Origin: an uncultured Oscillospiraceae bacterium
GTDB taxonomy: Bacteria > Bacillota > Clostridia > Oscillospirales > Oscillospiraceae
Direction: 5' to 3'
NCBI GenBank assembly: GCA_900758315.1
Contig: CAAERF010000030.1
Span: 1-6,190, forward strand
DNA length: 6,190 nucleotides
Shown here: piece by piece, positions 1 to 6,018 of the stretch
How positions within the stretch are numbered: position 1 is the first letter of the stretch
How the letters are laid out: each line of letters opens with the position of its first letter
Position numbers and translations under genes: made by a program
Notes under the pieces: model-generated
Told to the model about the DNA's origin: nothing
What the model saw: the letters and a program-made list of their open reading frames with translations, nothing else
Databases searched by the model: none

Positions 1-62
1 ACCGTGGCCACATACATATTTTTCTTATATGGCCCTGCGTACTCAAAGATTTTTTTGAACAT
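1..62 (-). CDS. N-terminal start of a probable ABC exporter-type permease/ATPase (partial)
   Basis: Only the first 20 complete codons are in the window; the gene runs off the left edge. The peptide begins MFKKIFEYAGPYKKNMYVAT. A short basic amphipathic start with an E-Y-x-G-P-Y-K-K stretch leading into what looks like the first membrane helix is typical of ABC transporters that fuse six membrane helices to an ATPase. The ATG at 62-60 is preceded by AGGAGG at 72-67. The spacing of only 4 nt is short, but no better start is visible. It lies on the same strand as the ECF operon and downstream of it, behind a terminator-like hairpin (106-134). I infer it belongs to the same transport locus, since ECF operons of this S-component type are often followed by such ABC proteins. 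Family assignment from 20 residues is tentative. Confidence 0.6.
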   Translation of the reverse strand, partial: MFKKIFEYAGPYKKNMYVAT

Positions 63-100
63 AAGCCCTCCTTATATTGAGCCGTACTGTCTGTGCTTCA

Positions 101-134
101 AAAACAAGAGGCCGCCAAAGTAAAGCGGCCTCTT
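101..134 (-). terminator. Rho-independent terminator after the ECF ATPase gene
   Basis: A perfect 10-bp GC-rich stem (AAGAGGCCGC at 106-115, GCGGCCTCTT at 125-134) encloses a 9-nt loop. Read on the minus strand the stem is followed by GTTTTTG, the expected U-tract; on the plus strand the tail is weaker. It starts 55 nt after the ATPase stop codon and ends about 40 nt before the start codon of the next same-strand gene. It may therefore be a full terminator or a partial attenuator between the two. Confidence 0.8.
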
Positions 135-188
135 ATCATTATCTTTCTGTCCAGTCAAGGCGGCCCTGACATTCATAATTTCTAAAAT

Positions 189-1655
189 TCACTGGCGGAT
201 TCGGAAAAAATCCAAAACCTTTTTACTGCCGGATTCGTCCAATGGATAGCTTTCTTTTATTTGCCCTTTTTCCATATGGACTACATACGAACATCCCGCC
301 ATCACCAACTCCGGATCATGCGTAATAACAAGAAGCGTTTTGCCCTGATCCGCGAGTGACTTCAAACTCCGCGCAACTTCCCGCATATGTTTGAGATCAA
401 GCCCGCTGGTTGGTTCGTCAAACACAATGATCTCCCGGTTACTCACAATGGCAGACGCGATCGCTACCCGCTGTTTTTGCCCGCCGGAAAGAGAAAGCGG
501 GTGCCTGTCTTTATATTCCAGCAGATCAAACTGTTTAAGGATTTTATCCACAACAGTTTCATCCTCGTTGTCAATGCTCAGAAGCACTTCATCCGTCACG
601 CTTTCGGTAAATAGCTGATGGCTGGTATCCTGCATTACCATGTAGCAATGTTTGAGCCGGGCTTTCCAATCAAGGGTTTTCCCGTCAACCTGCAAAAGGC
701 CACACTTCTTTTCCAGTCCGCAAATACAACGGGCCAGAGTAGATTTTCCAGCGCCATTCAGACCGATAATGGCAATCGTTTCTCCAACAGGCAGTTCTGC
801 ACTCGGAATATGGAGGCTTTCCGGTTCCCGCTTTTTATACGCAAAGCAGAAATTTTGAAATTCCATCTGTTTAGCTGTATGCGCCTGATACTGATTCGCA
901 GGCTTCAACTTCGAGAGAGAAAACGGCCGCAGTCCCATTTCTTTTCGAGTGCCATCCGATAAGCTGTCAAATTCAGCAGGCGTGTATTCCCGTTCAATCT
1001 CCCCATCTTTTACATACAGCACACGATCTGCAAGATCGTGAAGGTAGTAAAGGCGGTGTTCTGCGATCAGAATTGTTTTGCCCTGCTTTTTCCAGAGGCT
1101 CAGGACCTGCCGCAGGTCATCAATAGCAGCCATATCCAAATTAGAAGATGGTTCGTCCAGGACCATAATTCCCGGCAGCAATACACTTGATGAAGCACAG
1201 GCTATTTTTTGCTTTTCGCCTCCGGACAGAGCAAACACTCTTCGCCCCATCAAATCTTCAATATGATAATCGGAAACTGTCCGGTCAATCCTTTTCAGGA
1301 TATCCTCCTGAGGATAGCCTAAATTTTCACAGGCAAAGGCTAATTCACTATCCGTATCCACGTTGAAAAACTGACTTTTGGGATTCTGGAATACAGATCC
1401 CACCATAGCAGCCAAGTCATAAAGCGGCGTATCTGATACGCTTTTTCCGTCCAGAAGGACATCGCCCTCTAAATTGCCCTCGTAATAATGAGGCACCAGC
1501 CCGTTTACCAAACGGGTAATCGTTGTTTTCCCACAGCCGGATTCTCCCGTAAGTAAAACAAATTCCCCTGTGTTTATGGTGAGATTGACATTTCTAATCC
1601 CTCCGCCGCTGGATTCTTCACCATAAGAAAAAGAAACATTTTGAAAATCTATCAT
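189..1655 (-). CDS. ECF transporter ATPase with two fused ABC domains (EcfA1-EcfA2-like)
   Basis: This cytoplasmic protein of 488 aa couples ATP hydrolysis to uptake through the EcfT/S membrane module. It carries two complete ABC domains. Domain 1 has Walker A GESGCGKT (37-44), Q-loop Q90, signature LSGGEKQ (143-149), Walker B ending in E168 and H-loop H200. Domain 2 has Walker A GLNGAGKS (298-305), Q342, signature LSGGQKQ (389-395), Walker B FDEPTS with E414, and H446. Both sites look catalytically intact. The length fits fused EcfA proteins, against about 280 aa for single ones. The reading frame is open to 1718, but I chose the ATG at 1655: it has AGGAGG 9 nt upstream (1670-1665 region), overlaps the ecfT stop as ATGA, and starts the normal domain sequence MIDFQNVSFSYG. 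It is the third gene of the S-T-A operon and is followed by a terminator. Confidence 0.93.
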   Translation of the reverse strand: MIDFQNVSFSYGEESSGGGIRNVNLTINTGEFVLLTGESGCGKTTITRLVNGLVPHYYEGNLEGDVLLDGKSVSDTPLYDLAAMVGSVFQNPKSQFFNVDTDSELAFACENLGYPQEDILKRIDRTVSDYHIEDLMGRRVFALSGGEKQKIACASSSVLLPGIMVLDEPSSNLDMAAIDDLRQVLSLWKKQGKTILIAEHRLYYLHDLADRVLYVKDGEIEREYTPAEFDSLSDGTRKEMGLRPFSLSKLKPANQYQAHTAKQMEFQNFCFAYKKREPESLHIPSAELPVGETIAIIGLNGAGKSTLARCICGLEKKCGLLQVDGKTLDWKARLKHCYMVMQDTSHQLFTESVTDEVLLSIDNEDETVVDKILKQFDLLEYKDRHPLSLSGGQKQRVAIASAIVSNREIIVFDEPTSGLDLKHMREVARSLKSLADQGKTLLVITHDPELVMAGCSYVVHMEKGQIKESYPLDESGSKKVLDFFRIRQ

Positions 1656-2404
1656 GGCAAAATCCCTCCTGCGGAAATTATCGGGGAAGCAATCGCCCAA
1701 AACACTACAAAGCAACAAAACAAGATCAGCACCACATCGGCAAAATTGAATTTAAGCTGGCAAATGTTTGTGCGTTTGACAGGAGCGCCGAGGCCACGGG
1801 TAATTGCCGCAGCGGAAAGTTCCTCACCGATTTTCACAGAGCAGGTAATCATCGGGATCAGCTTATACTCCAATATTTTTGAAGATTTTTTCCCTCCAAG
1901 TTTAATCCCACGCATTTTCATAGCGTCACTGATTGCTTCTGACTCCTGAAAGACAGTTGGAAAGAAGCGGAACATGACCGTTAAGGGGATCGTCACTTCT
2001 TTAGGCATATGGATTCTTTCCATGCCGGAAATCAATTCACTGACCGTTGTTGTTTTCACTGCATAGGCAGCAATCGCAACACTGGGAAGGATTCGGCAGA
2101 AGAATCCTGTTGTAAACAGAACGAGGAAATTCAATATTCCCGTAAGGTGCGGCAAAACATAAATTTGAACAGCATAAAAAGCAGAAAACACAGCAATATA
2201 GCCCACAGCTTTTGCACATTGTTTCGAGGTAAGCAGCAATATAGCCGGAACCGTACAAAGAACAAGGCGGATCAGCCCCATAGCTTCTCCGCCTGTTCCA
2301 CCCATGACAAAAATGCTTATGATGAAGATGAGCAACAGTTTTGTACGCGGATCGAGCCGTAACCCTTGTTCTGTTTTTTTGCTGAGCAGAATTTCCCGCG
2401 CCAT
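1652..2404 (-). CDS. ecfT: ECF transporter transmembrane protein EcfT
   Basis: This 250-aa integral membrane protein links the substrate-binding S component to the ATPase. The N-terminus has the family-typical LDPRTKLLL (17-25) entering the first helix. Hydrophobic segments follow at roughly 22-35, 42-59, 66-85, 88-116 and 222-240. The long cytoplasmic coupling region contains the two conserved Arg-Gly elements, AMKMRG (161-166) and AITRG (200-204), which in characterised EcfT proteins dock into the ATPases. The frame is open to 2512, but the start at 2404 is preferred: it gives the normal N-terminus MAREILLSKK and overlaps the S-component stop codon by one base (TAATG). No good Shine-Dalgarno sequence precedes it, so translation is probably coupled to the upstream gene. 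Its stop overlaps the ATPase start by 4 bp (ATGA). Confidence 0.92.
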   Translation of the reverse strand: MAREILLSKKTEQGLRLDPRTKLLLIFIISIFVMGGTGGEAMGLIRLVLCTVPAILLLTSKQCAKAVGYIAVFSAFYAVQIYVLPHLTGILNFLVLFTTGFFCRILPSVAIAAYAVKTTTVSELISGMERIHMPKEVTIPLTVMFRFFPTVFQESEAISDAMKMRGIKLGGKKSSKILEYKLIPMITCSVKIGEELSAAAITRGLGAPVKRTNICQLKFNFADVVLILFCCFVVFWAIASPIISAGGILP

Positions 2405-3000
2405 TATGCAATACCGGCACGCTGGAAGTGCTTTTTGCAAATAGCTTTCCCAATCACACCTCCGACAAGGCCAAACACAAAGCAGGCAACCAGCAGAATA
2501 GGCGCAATCCACATAGGCATATATGTATTAAGGGTAGCTGCATATTCAGCGCCGTATCCTTCAGTCAACATTACCATATAGCTTTCACGGTTCAGGAAAA
2601 TGGGAGCAAAGTTGCCAAACACCCAGATGCTGAACACGCCGCAGGAAAGAACTGTACTCTTTGCACTTTTGTAGTCCGCCTTTTTCAGGATCACGTCGGC
2701 CAACAGGCCGCCAACGAGACCAGTTACCATAGTAAGATAGCCGTTGCCGAAGAACACCATGATTAGGCCAATCAGGAAACCCATGATTGCAGTCATCCCG
2801 AATTTTTTAGCCTTTGTAACATACAGCATATAGGGGATGCCGCCAATCAAAGGGCACAGCACCGCCATCAGCGGAATAAAAATGGGGATAAAGCCAAGCA
2901 TCGCCACCAGCATAACAATCACGACATAGATGACGGTGTAGATGCCGATAGTAATTAAATCTTTTCCCTCAAGCCGGGAACTTTTTTTCTGGGAACTCAT
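2404..3000 (-). CDS. ECF transporter substrate-binding S component, MptD/TIGR02185 (Trep_Strep) type
   Basis: This is a 198-aa hydrophobic protein with about six membrane segments (roughly 16-36, 38-58, 68-86, 88-104, 117-134, 162-186) and short basic ends, the size and layout of an ECF S component. The sequence style (FIPIFIPLMAVLCPLIGGIPYMLYV region, FGNGYLT, LVGGLLAD) resembles the family annotated as MptD or TIGR02185/Trep_Strep. I recognise this by eye and could not search for it. The start is secure: AGGAGG lies 8 nt upstream of the ATG. It is first in an S-T-A operon, which makes this a group I ECF system with its own dedicated energizing module. The substrate is not known from sequence. 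The 5' leader holds a large hairpin (3031-3074) and probable AraC-type operator repeats. Confidence 0.85.
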   Translation of the reverse strand: MSSQKKSSRLEGKDLITIGIYTVIYVVIVMLVAMLGFIPIFIPLMAVLCPLIGGIPYMLYVTKAKKFGMTAIMGFLIGLIMVFFGNGYLTMVTGLVGGLLADVILKKADYKSAKSTVLSCGVFSIWVFGNFAPIFLNRESYMVMLTEGYGAEYAATLNTYMPMWIAPILLVACFVFGLVGGVIGKAICKKHFQRAGIA

Positions 3001-3030
3001 ACCAGTATCCTCCTTATATCTGAGAAAATG

Positions 3031-3074
3031 AAAATGTGGTGTGGTTAGAGTGTTCTAACCACACCACGCATTTT
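3031..3074 (-). terminator. Strong stem-loop in the S-component leader (terminator or 5' UTR hairpin)
   Basis: The perfect 13-bp inverted repeat TGGTGTGGTTAGA (3037-3049) / TCTAACCACACCA (3054-3066) has a 4-nt loop. Outer arms AAAATG (3031-3036) and CATTTT (3069-3074) extend it across a 2-nt bulge. On the minus strand the stem is followed by an interrupted T-rich tail (ATTTTCATTTTCTC) and then the ribosome binding site. It could end read-through from araC, attenuate the operon, or, if the promoter at 3098-3070 is used, form a stabilising hairpin at the very 5' end of the mRNA. Confidence 0.75.
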
Positions 3075-3098
3075 AGCAATTCCATTCCCAATATCCAA
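3070..3098 (-). promoter_or_regulatory. Candidate sigma-70 promoter of the ECF operon
   Basis: On the minus strand TTGGAT (3098-3093) and TAAAAT (3075-3070) are separated by exactly 17 bp, matching 4/6 and 5/6 consensus positions. The weak -35 is what an activator-dependent promoter would show, and TTTTGGGT repeats abut it upstream. A transcript would begin near 3064-3062, inside the first arm of the leader hairpin. This is a prediction from motif and spacing only. Confidence 0.5.
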
Positions 3099-3126
3099 CC
3101 CAAAAGCAATTTCATTCTACCCAAAA
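3098..3126 (-). promoter_or_regulatory. Candidate AraC-type operator: two direct repeats 21 bp apart
   Basis: On the minus strand TTTTGGGT occurs at 3126-3119 and again at 3105-3098, an offset of 21 bp (two helical turns) in direct orientation. The promoter-proximal copy touches the -35 hexamer. This matches the known I1/I2 geometry of AraC-family activators. A second repeated motif, GAATGRAATTGC, follows each copy (3117-3106 and 3087-3076). The neighbouring AraC-family gene is the obvious candidate binder. Confidence 0.5.
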
Positions 3127-3145
3127 TCGGTATTTATTTTGGGTA
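3118..3145. repeat. 10-bp perfect inverted repeat between araC and the ECF operon
   Basis: TACCCAAAAT (3118-3127) and ATTTTGGGTA (3136-3145) form a perfect dyad with an 8-nt spacer, starting 10 nt beyond the AraC stop codon. The left arm shares its CCCAAAA core with the direct repeats, so this adds a third, inverted copy. No T-tract follows on the minus strand, so a protein-binding site is likelier than a terminator. Confidence 0.6.
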
Positions 3146-3155
3146 TGCAAAGCAC

Positions 3156-4121
3156 CTATTTGATTCGGCTGGCCTCTCGATAATCTTTTGGCATAACTCC
3201 ATACTTTTTCTTAAATGCAGCAGAAAAGTTGCTGGGCTTTGTATAACCCACAAGAACCGCTATCTGCCCAATGTTCATATTGCTCTCCAATAACAATCCT
3301 GCGGCTCGCTCTAACCGCTGCTCAATAACATACGCATGAACCGAAATGCCGTACATCATGGAGAATCCCCTTGATAATTTAGAGACGCTGATTTGAACCT
3401 GCCTTGCCAGTCCTTCACAGCTTGGCGCAAAGGCAAGCTCGCTGTCAATGATTCTCTTTGCCTCGATGATGCAATCACGTTCACTTTTTGATATGCAGCA
3501 GTATTCCGGCGAGAGGATTCGCAGCTCCAACACTTCGCTCAAATATACTGACAGCAATTCGTGGATTTTGCTTTCCAGAAACAGATACCCAAGCCCACCC
3601 CGATAATGTGTAAAGTCTTGTAACTCTGCGAAAATATGCTCCATATAGGGCGTTATGCTCACCTTTGAAATTCCGGTCAGCAGTTTCTTTTCATAGACGG
3701 TAATCTCGCCATCCTCGAAGTAGTCCTGTAATAAACGTTTGAAATATGGAACGGGAATTTTGATGTTCTTAAAATAGAAGTCGCTGTTTTGCGCATAACA
3801 GAGAGACTCCATTTTCCCGTGTCCACGGTAAATGCAGGATTCTCCCTTTGCAAGACAAGCGCCCTCTCTGCTGCCTGCAATATTCCACGACACGCCGTCG
3901 TTCAGGCAGAACAGCATTTGAATATAGTCCTCGCTGTTAATCCCGCGCACATTCATGTCAGAAAAATAATTCATCTTCCAGTCTGAAACAACGGCACCCT
4001 GTTTTGTCACCACCTGCGCAATTTGTCCGGTTCCCATATCAGAAGGAATCGGGATCGTTACGGTCTGCGGTGAATTGGAGAGCAGATCCCGATAGAGGTT
4101 GTTCATGTATTCGCTTGTCAT
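3156..4121 (-). CDS. AraC-family transcriptional regulator
   Basis: This 321-aa cytoplasmic regulator has a C-terminal AraC/XylS DNA-binding domain. Helix-turn-helix 1 lies at about 235-257 (CEGLARQVQISVSKLSRGF) and helix-turn-helix 2 at about 283-305. The family hallmark IGQIAVLVGYTKPSNFSAAFKKKYGVMPKDYR spans about 284-315, split here only by naming. The N-terminal 200 residues are a sensor region without a textbook cupin motif. Its style (GQIAQVV.., an SCIYRGHG stretch at 95-102) recalls the PchR/YbtA-like group that senses siderophores; this is an impression, not a search result. The start is supported by AGGAGG (4134-4129) 7 nt upstream. It lies 155 bp upstream of the ECF S component on the same strand, so it probably regulates that operon, most likely as an activator. 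Confidence 0.92.
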   Translation of the reverse strand: MTSEYMNNLYRDLLSNSPQTVTIPIPSDMGTGQIAQVVTKQGAVVSDWKMNYFSDMNVRGINSEDYIQMLFCLNDGVSWNIAGSREGACLAKGESCIYRGHGKMESLCYAQNSDFYFKNIKIPVPYFKRLLQDYFEDGEITVYEKKLLTGISKVSITPYMEHIFAELQDFTHYRGGLGYLFLESKIHELLSVYLSEVLELRILSPEYCCISKSERDCIIEAKRIIDSELAFAPSCEGLARQVQISVSKLSRGFSMMYGISVHAYVIEQRLERAAGLLLESNMNIGQIAVLVGYTKPSNFSAAFKKKYGVMPKDYREASRIK

Positions 4122-4167
4122 TGGATGCCCTCCTTTTTTCGGTTAGCAGTGACTAATGCACTAATAT

Positions 4168-4196
4168 AGTTTACACGATTTACGCCTGAAAGTCAA
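4168..4196 (-). promoter_or_regulatory. Candidate sigma-70 promoter of araC
   Basis: On the minus strand TTGACT (4196-4191) and TAAACT (4173-4168) are separated by 17 bp (5/6 and 4/6 consensus). The -35 lies inside a small dyad, CTGAAA (4186-4191) / TTTCAG (4198-4203). Between the -10 and the ribosome binding site, ACTAAT is repeated at 4152-4157 and 4160-4165. These could be control sites, but they are short. Confidence 0.5.
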
Positions 4197-4200
4197 TTTT

Positions 4201-4404
4201 CAGCACGAATGCAAGCTGCTACAGAAAAAATCAGGGACGTTCCCGCAGGGGCAGAGTGCCATGTCGCGCAGTTCGGGTACGACGAGGCGCAGACGCAGAC
4301 ACGGTCAACCGGCCGCGTGCGAGGTGAAGCGTTACGCTATATGCGGCATCGAAAACCACGGCTTCAGAGGGGTTACGAACGGGAACAAGAAACTGGCAAG
4401 CAAT
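4201..4404. other. Gene-free stretch with no recognised content
   Basis: About 200 bp lie between the araC promoter and the hairpin cluster behind the relaxase gene. Base composition changes here from the AT-richer cargo to GC-rich sequence. Both strands have short open frames, including a plus-strand one of 107 codons from 4209. None has a convincing ribosome binding site or a recognisable protein, and they run through the terminator hairpins. I see no RNA gene or mobile element end here. Confidence 0.5.
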
Positions 4405-4426
4405 GCAAAGCGGTACCCACTTTGCG

Positions 4427-4465
4427 AAAACAGGCGGATTCCGTTCACACGGAACCCGCCTGTTT
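4427..4465 (-). terminator. Rho-independent terminator downstream of the relaxase
   Basis: A 16-position stem joins 4428-4443 (AAACAGGCGGATTCCG) to 4450-4465 (CGGAACCCGCCTGTTT) across a 6-nt loop. The one non-Watson-Crick position is an A/C mismatch on the plus strand but a permitted G-U pair in minus-strand RNA. On the minus strand the stem ends in CTGTTTTCG. Both points indicate it works for the relaxase transcript, about 110 nt after its stop. Confidence 0.75.
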
Positions 4466-4473
4466 CATGCTTG

Positions 4474-4561
4474 TTGGGGCGCTGCCCCAATCCCCGCAGA
4501 ACACAAAAACTGTGTTCTGGAACGATGGATAAATCCATCGGCTGCACGATTTTTCAAATCG
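4474..4561. repeat. Cluster of four small inverted repeats
   Basis: Four adjacent hairpin-forming dyads occupy 88 bp. They are TTGGGGC/GCCCCAA (4474-4490, 3-nt loop), CAGAACACA/TGTGTTCTG (4497-4519, 5-nt loop), CGATGGAT/ATCCATCG (4523-4540) and CGATTT/AAATCG (4547-4561, 3-nt loop). With the terminator at 4428-4465 this gives five consecutive structures in the 3' region of the relaxase transcript. The function is unknown. Confidence 0.7.
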
Positions 4562-4577
4562 CTTGTGGGCGGGCAGC

Positions 4578-6002
4578 TCAGCGCTGCTCCGCCTCTTTTT
4601 CCCGTCGTTCATTCGCTTCCTCCTGCTCCTTATCCAACTCCAGAATACGGTCGATATTGGCTTTGGCCGTCAGCAGCTCTTTCATTTCCTCACGGGCTTT
4701 TCGGTATTCGGCGTAGGCCGCTTTCTTCTCCGCCAGCAGCTCGGCGTACTCGGTATTCAGCGCCTTGATGGTGGGCAGCTTCTTGAAGCCCAGTCCATCA
4801 AAATAGTTCTTTGCGGCCTTGTGGATCGTGATCTCGCTTTCATGCTCTGCAAGAAATTTCTTGGAGTACCCGGCCTTGCGATAGGCAACGTAGGTATCGC
4901 GGGTCTTAGCGTAACCCACGATATGCTCCCGCAGCACGGCAATCTCGGCCATGCGTGTTTCCGAAGCCTTGATCCTTGCGGAAAGCTCATTGAAGTGAGC
5001 GGACGCTGCCGCCGCTTTCTCTGAGAGAACGGCGTAATCTAAAAGCTCATGGTCTTGCAGATAGGCCACCGTCTGTGCCATCTGCTTCAAATTGAACAAC
5101 GTCGCCCAACGCGCATAACCGGCACCCTTGCCAGCGCGTAATTTGGTCTGAATGTCCACCAGCAGATTCCCGCTGCGCTTTTCCGGTTTGACCGGCGCTG
5201 CGGCGCTCTTTCGCGGCGTATGCGCCTTTTCACCTGCAATCACCGCGCGGAGATCTGCGGGAGTATAACCGTCGCCGAGGGTATCCATGCGAATGGACTT
5301 TTTCTGTTCGCCGCCCAGCAGGGATGGGACTTTTTTGCCCTTGACCTCATACCCGGCCTGCCGCAGCAGCTCCAGCAGCGTTTCAAAGCTATCGGGCTTT
5401 TGTGTCAGCGCATCGTCAATGGCTGTGCAGATTCGCTCCCGGTGGGAGGGCTTCTTTTTGTCGCCCAGCCACTTGTTGTAGCTCTTGCCGTGGCGCTTCG
5501 GATTCTCCACGATGGAGTAGCCGTTCTCGATGCAGATGGTATCGTTGAGCCGCCGCACGGCGCGGCTGCTGCCCCAAAAGTTTCTGAATTTCCGGGTCTG
5601 GCTGAGTGCGGTGGAGTTCCAGATCACATGATTGTGAATATGGGCCTTGTCGATATGGGTGCAGACGATATAGCCGTGATTGCCCTTGGTGAAGCGCTTG
5701 GCCAGCTCACAGCCCAAACGGTTCGCTTCCTCCGGTGTGATCTCTCCGGGAACAAAGGATTGCCGCAGATGGTAGGCGATCACATCATCCTCGCCGCGCA
5801 CTCTGCCGGTCTTTTGGATGTACTGATTCTTGGTGAAAAGAAACTCGGCGTCGGCGATCCTGCTGTCGCACTGCCAGCTTGTTATCAGCCTGCCGCCGTC
5901 TGTCTTTTGCGGATTTTCGGTGTAGTCGATGATAGCGCTGATGGCCTGTCCCACCGTGCGGCCTTTGCCGGTGTGCAGAGGCATCAGACGTGTGGTTGCC
6001 AT
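4578..6002 (-). CDS. MOBP-type relaxase / mobilization nuclease
   Basis: This 474-aa protein would nick one DNA strand at oriT and lead it into a recipient during conjugation. The relaxase domain fills about residues 1-250. It has a likely catalytic tyrosine Y27 in IIDYTENPQKT, a conserved VIAYHLRQSF stretch (74-83), and the metal-binding HIDKAHIHNH motif (116-125, histidines 116, 121, 123, 125). The C-terminal part, from about 325, is rich in Ala, Glu, Lys and Arg and looks helical or coiled-coil; it may bind partners. The frame could start at a GTG at 6011, but that codon overlaps the ribosome binding site. The ATG at 6002 has AGGAGG (6016-6011) 8 nt upstream and gives MATTRLMPLH. The gene is richer in G and C than the cargo genes to its left. 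It appears intact. An upstream stem-loop may control it. Confidence 0.92.
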   Translation of the reverse strand: MATTRLMPLHTGKGRTVGQAISAIIDYTENPQKTDGGRLITSWQCDSRIADAEFLFTKNQYIQKTGRVRGEDDVIAYHLRQSFVPGEITPEEANRLGCELAKRFTKGNHGYIVCTHIDKAHIHNHVIWNSTALSQTRKFRNFWGSSRAVRRLNDTICIENGYSIVENPKRHGKSYNKWLGDKKKPSHRERICTAIDDALTQKPDSFETLLELLRQAGYEVKGKKVPSLLGGEQKKSIRMDTLGDGYTPADLRAVIAGEKAHTPRKSAAAPVKPEKRSGNLLVDIQTKLRAGKGAGYARWATLFNLKQMAQTVAYLQDHELLDYAVLSEKAAAASAHFNELSARIKASETRMAEIAVLREHIVGYAKTRDTYVAYRKAGYSKKFLAEHESEITIHKAAKNYFDGLGFKKLPTIKALNTEYAELLAEKKAAYAEYRKAREEMKELLTAKANIDRILELDKEQEEANERREKEAEQR

Positions 6003-6018
6003 GTTGGACACCTCCTTG

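Noticed and set aside
1656..1718. Longer N-terminus for the double-ABC ATPase
   Set aside because: The extra 21 residues are atypical of the family and overlap the end of ecfT. The ATG at 1655 has a perfect Shine-Dalgarno sequence and an ATGA coupling overlap.
2405..2512. Longer N-terminus for EcfT
   Set aside because: The 36 extra residues are Cys-rich and lie out of frame over the S-component gene. The start at 2404 gives a normal EcfT beginning and a TAATG junction.
4122..4160. Riboswitch in the araC leader
   Set aside because: The leader from the predicted promoter to the start is only about 40 nt, with no extended structure, too short for known riboswitch classes.
4332..4547. Minus-strand open frame of 71 codons behind the relaxase
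   Set aside because: It is read straight through several hairpins including the terminator and has no ribosome binding site, so chance is the better explanation.
4405..4561. CRISPR array
   Set aside because: The dyads differ from each other in sequence and spacing; there is no repeated unit with regular spacers.
4209..4716. Plus-strand open frames of 107 and 151 codons
   Set aside because: They pass through the relaxase terminator and hairpin cluster, and the longer one overlaps the relaxase 3' end. They lack convincing ribosome binding sites and resemble no known protein.
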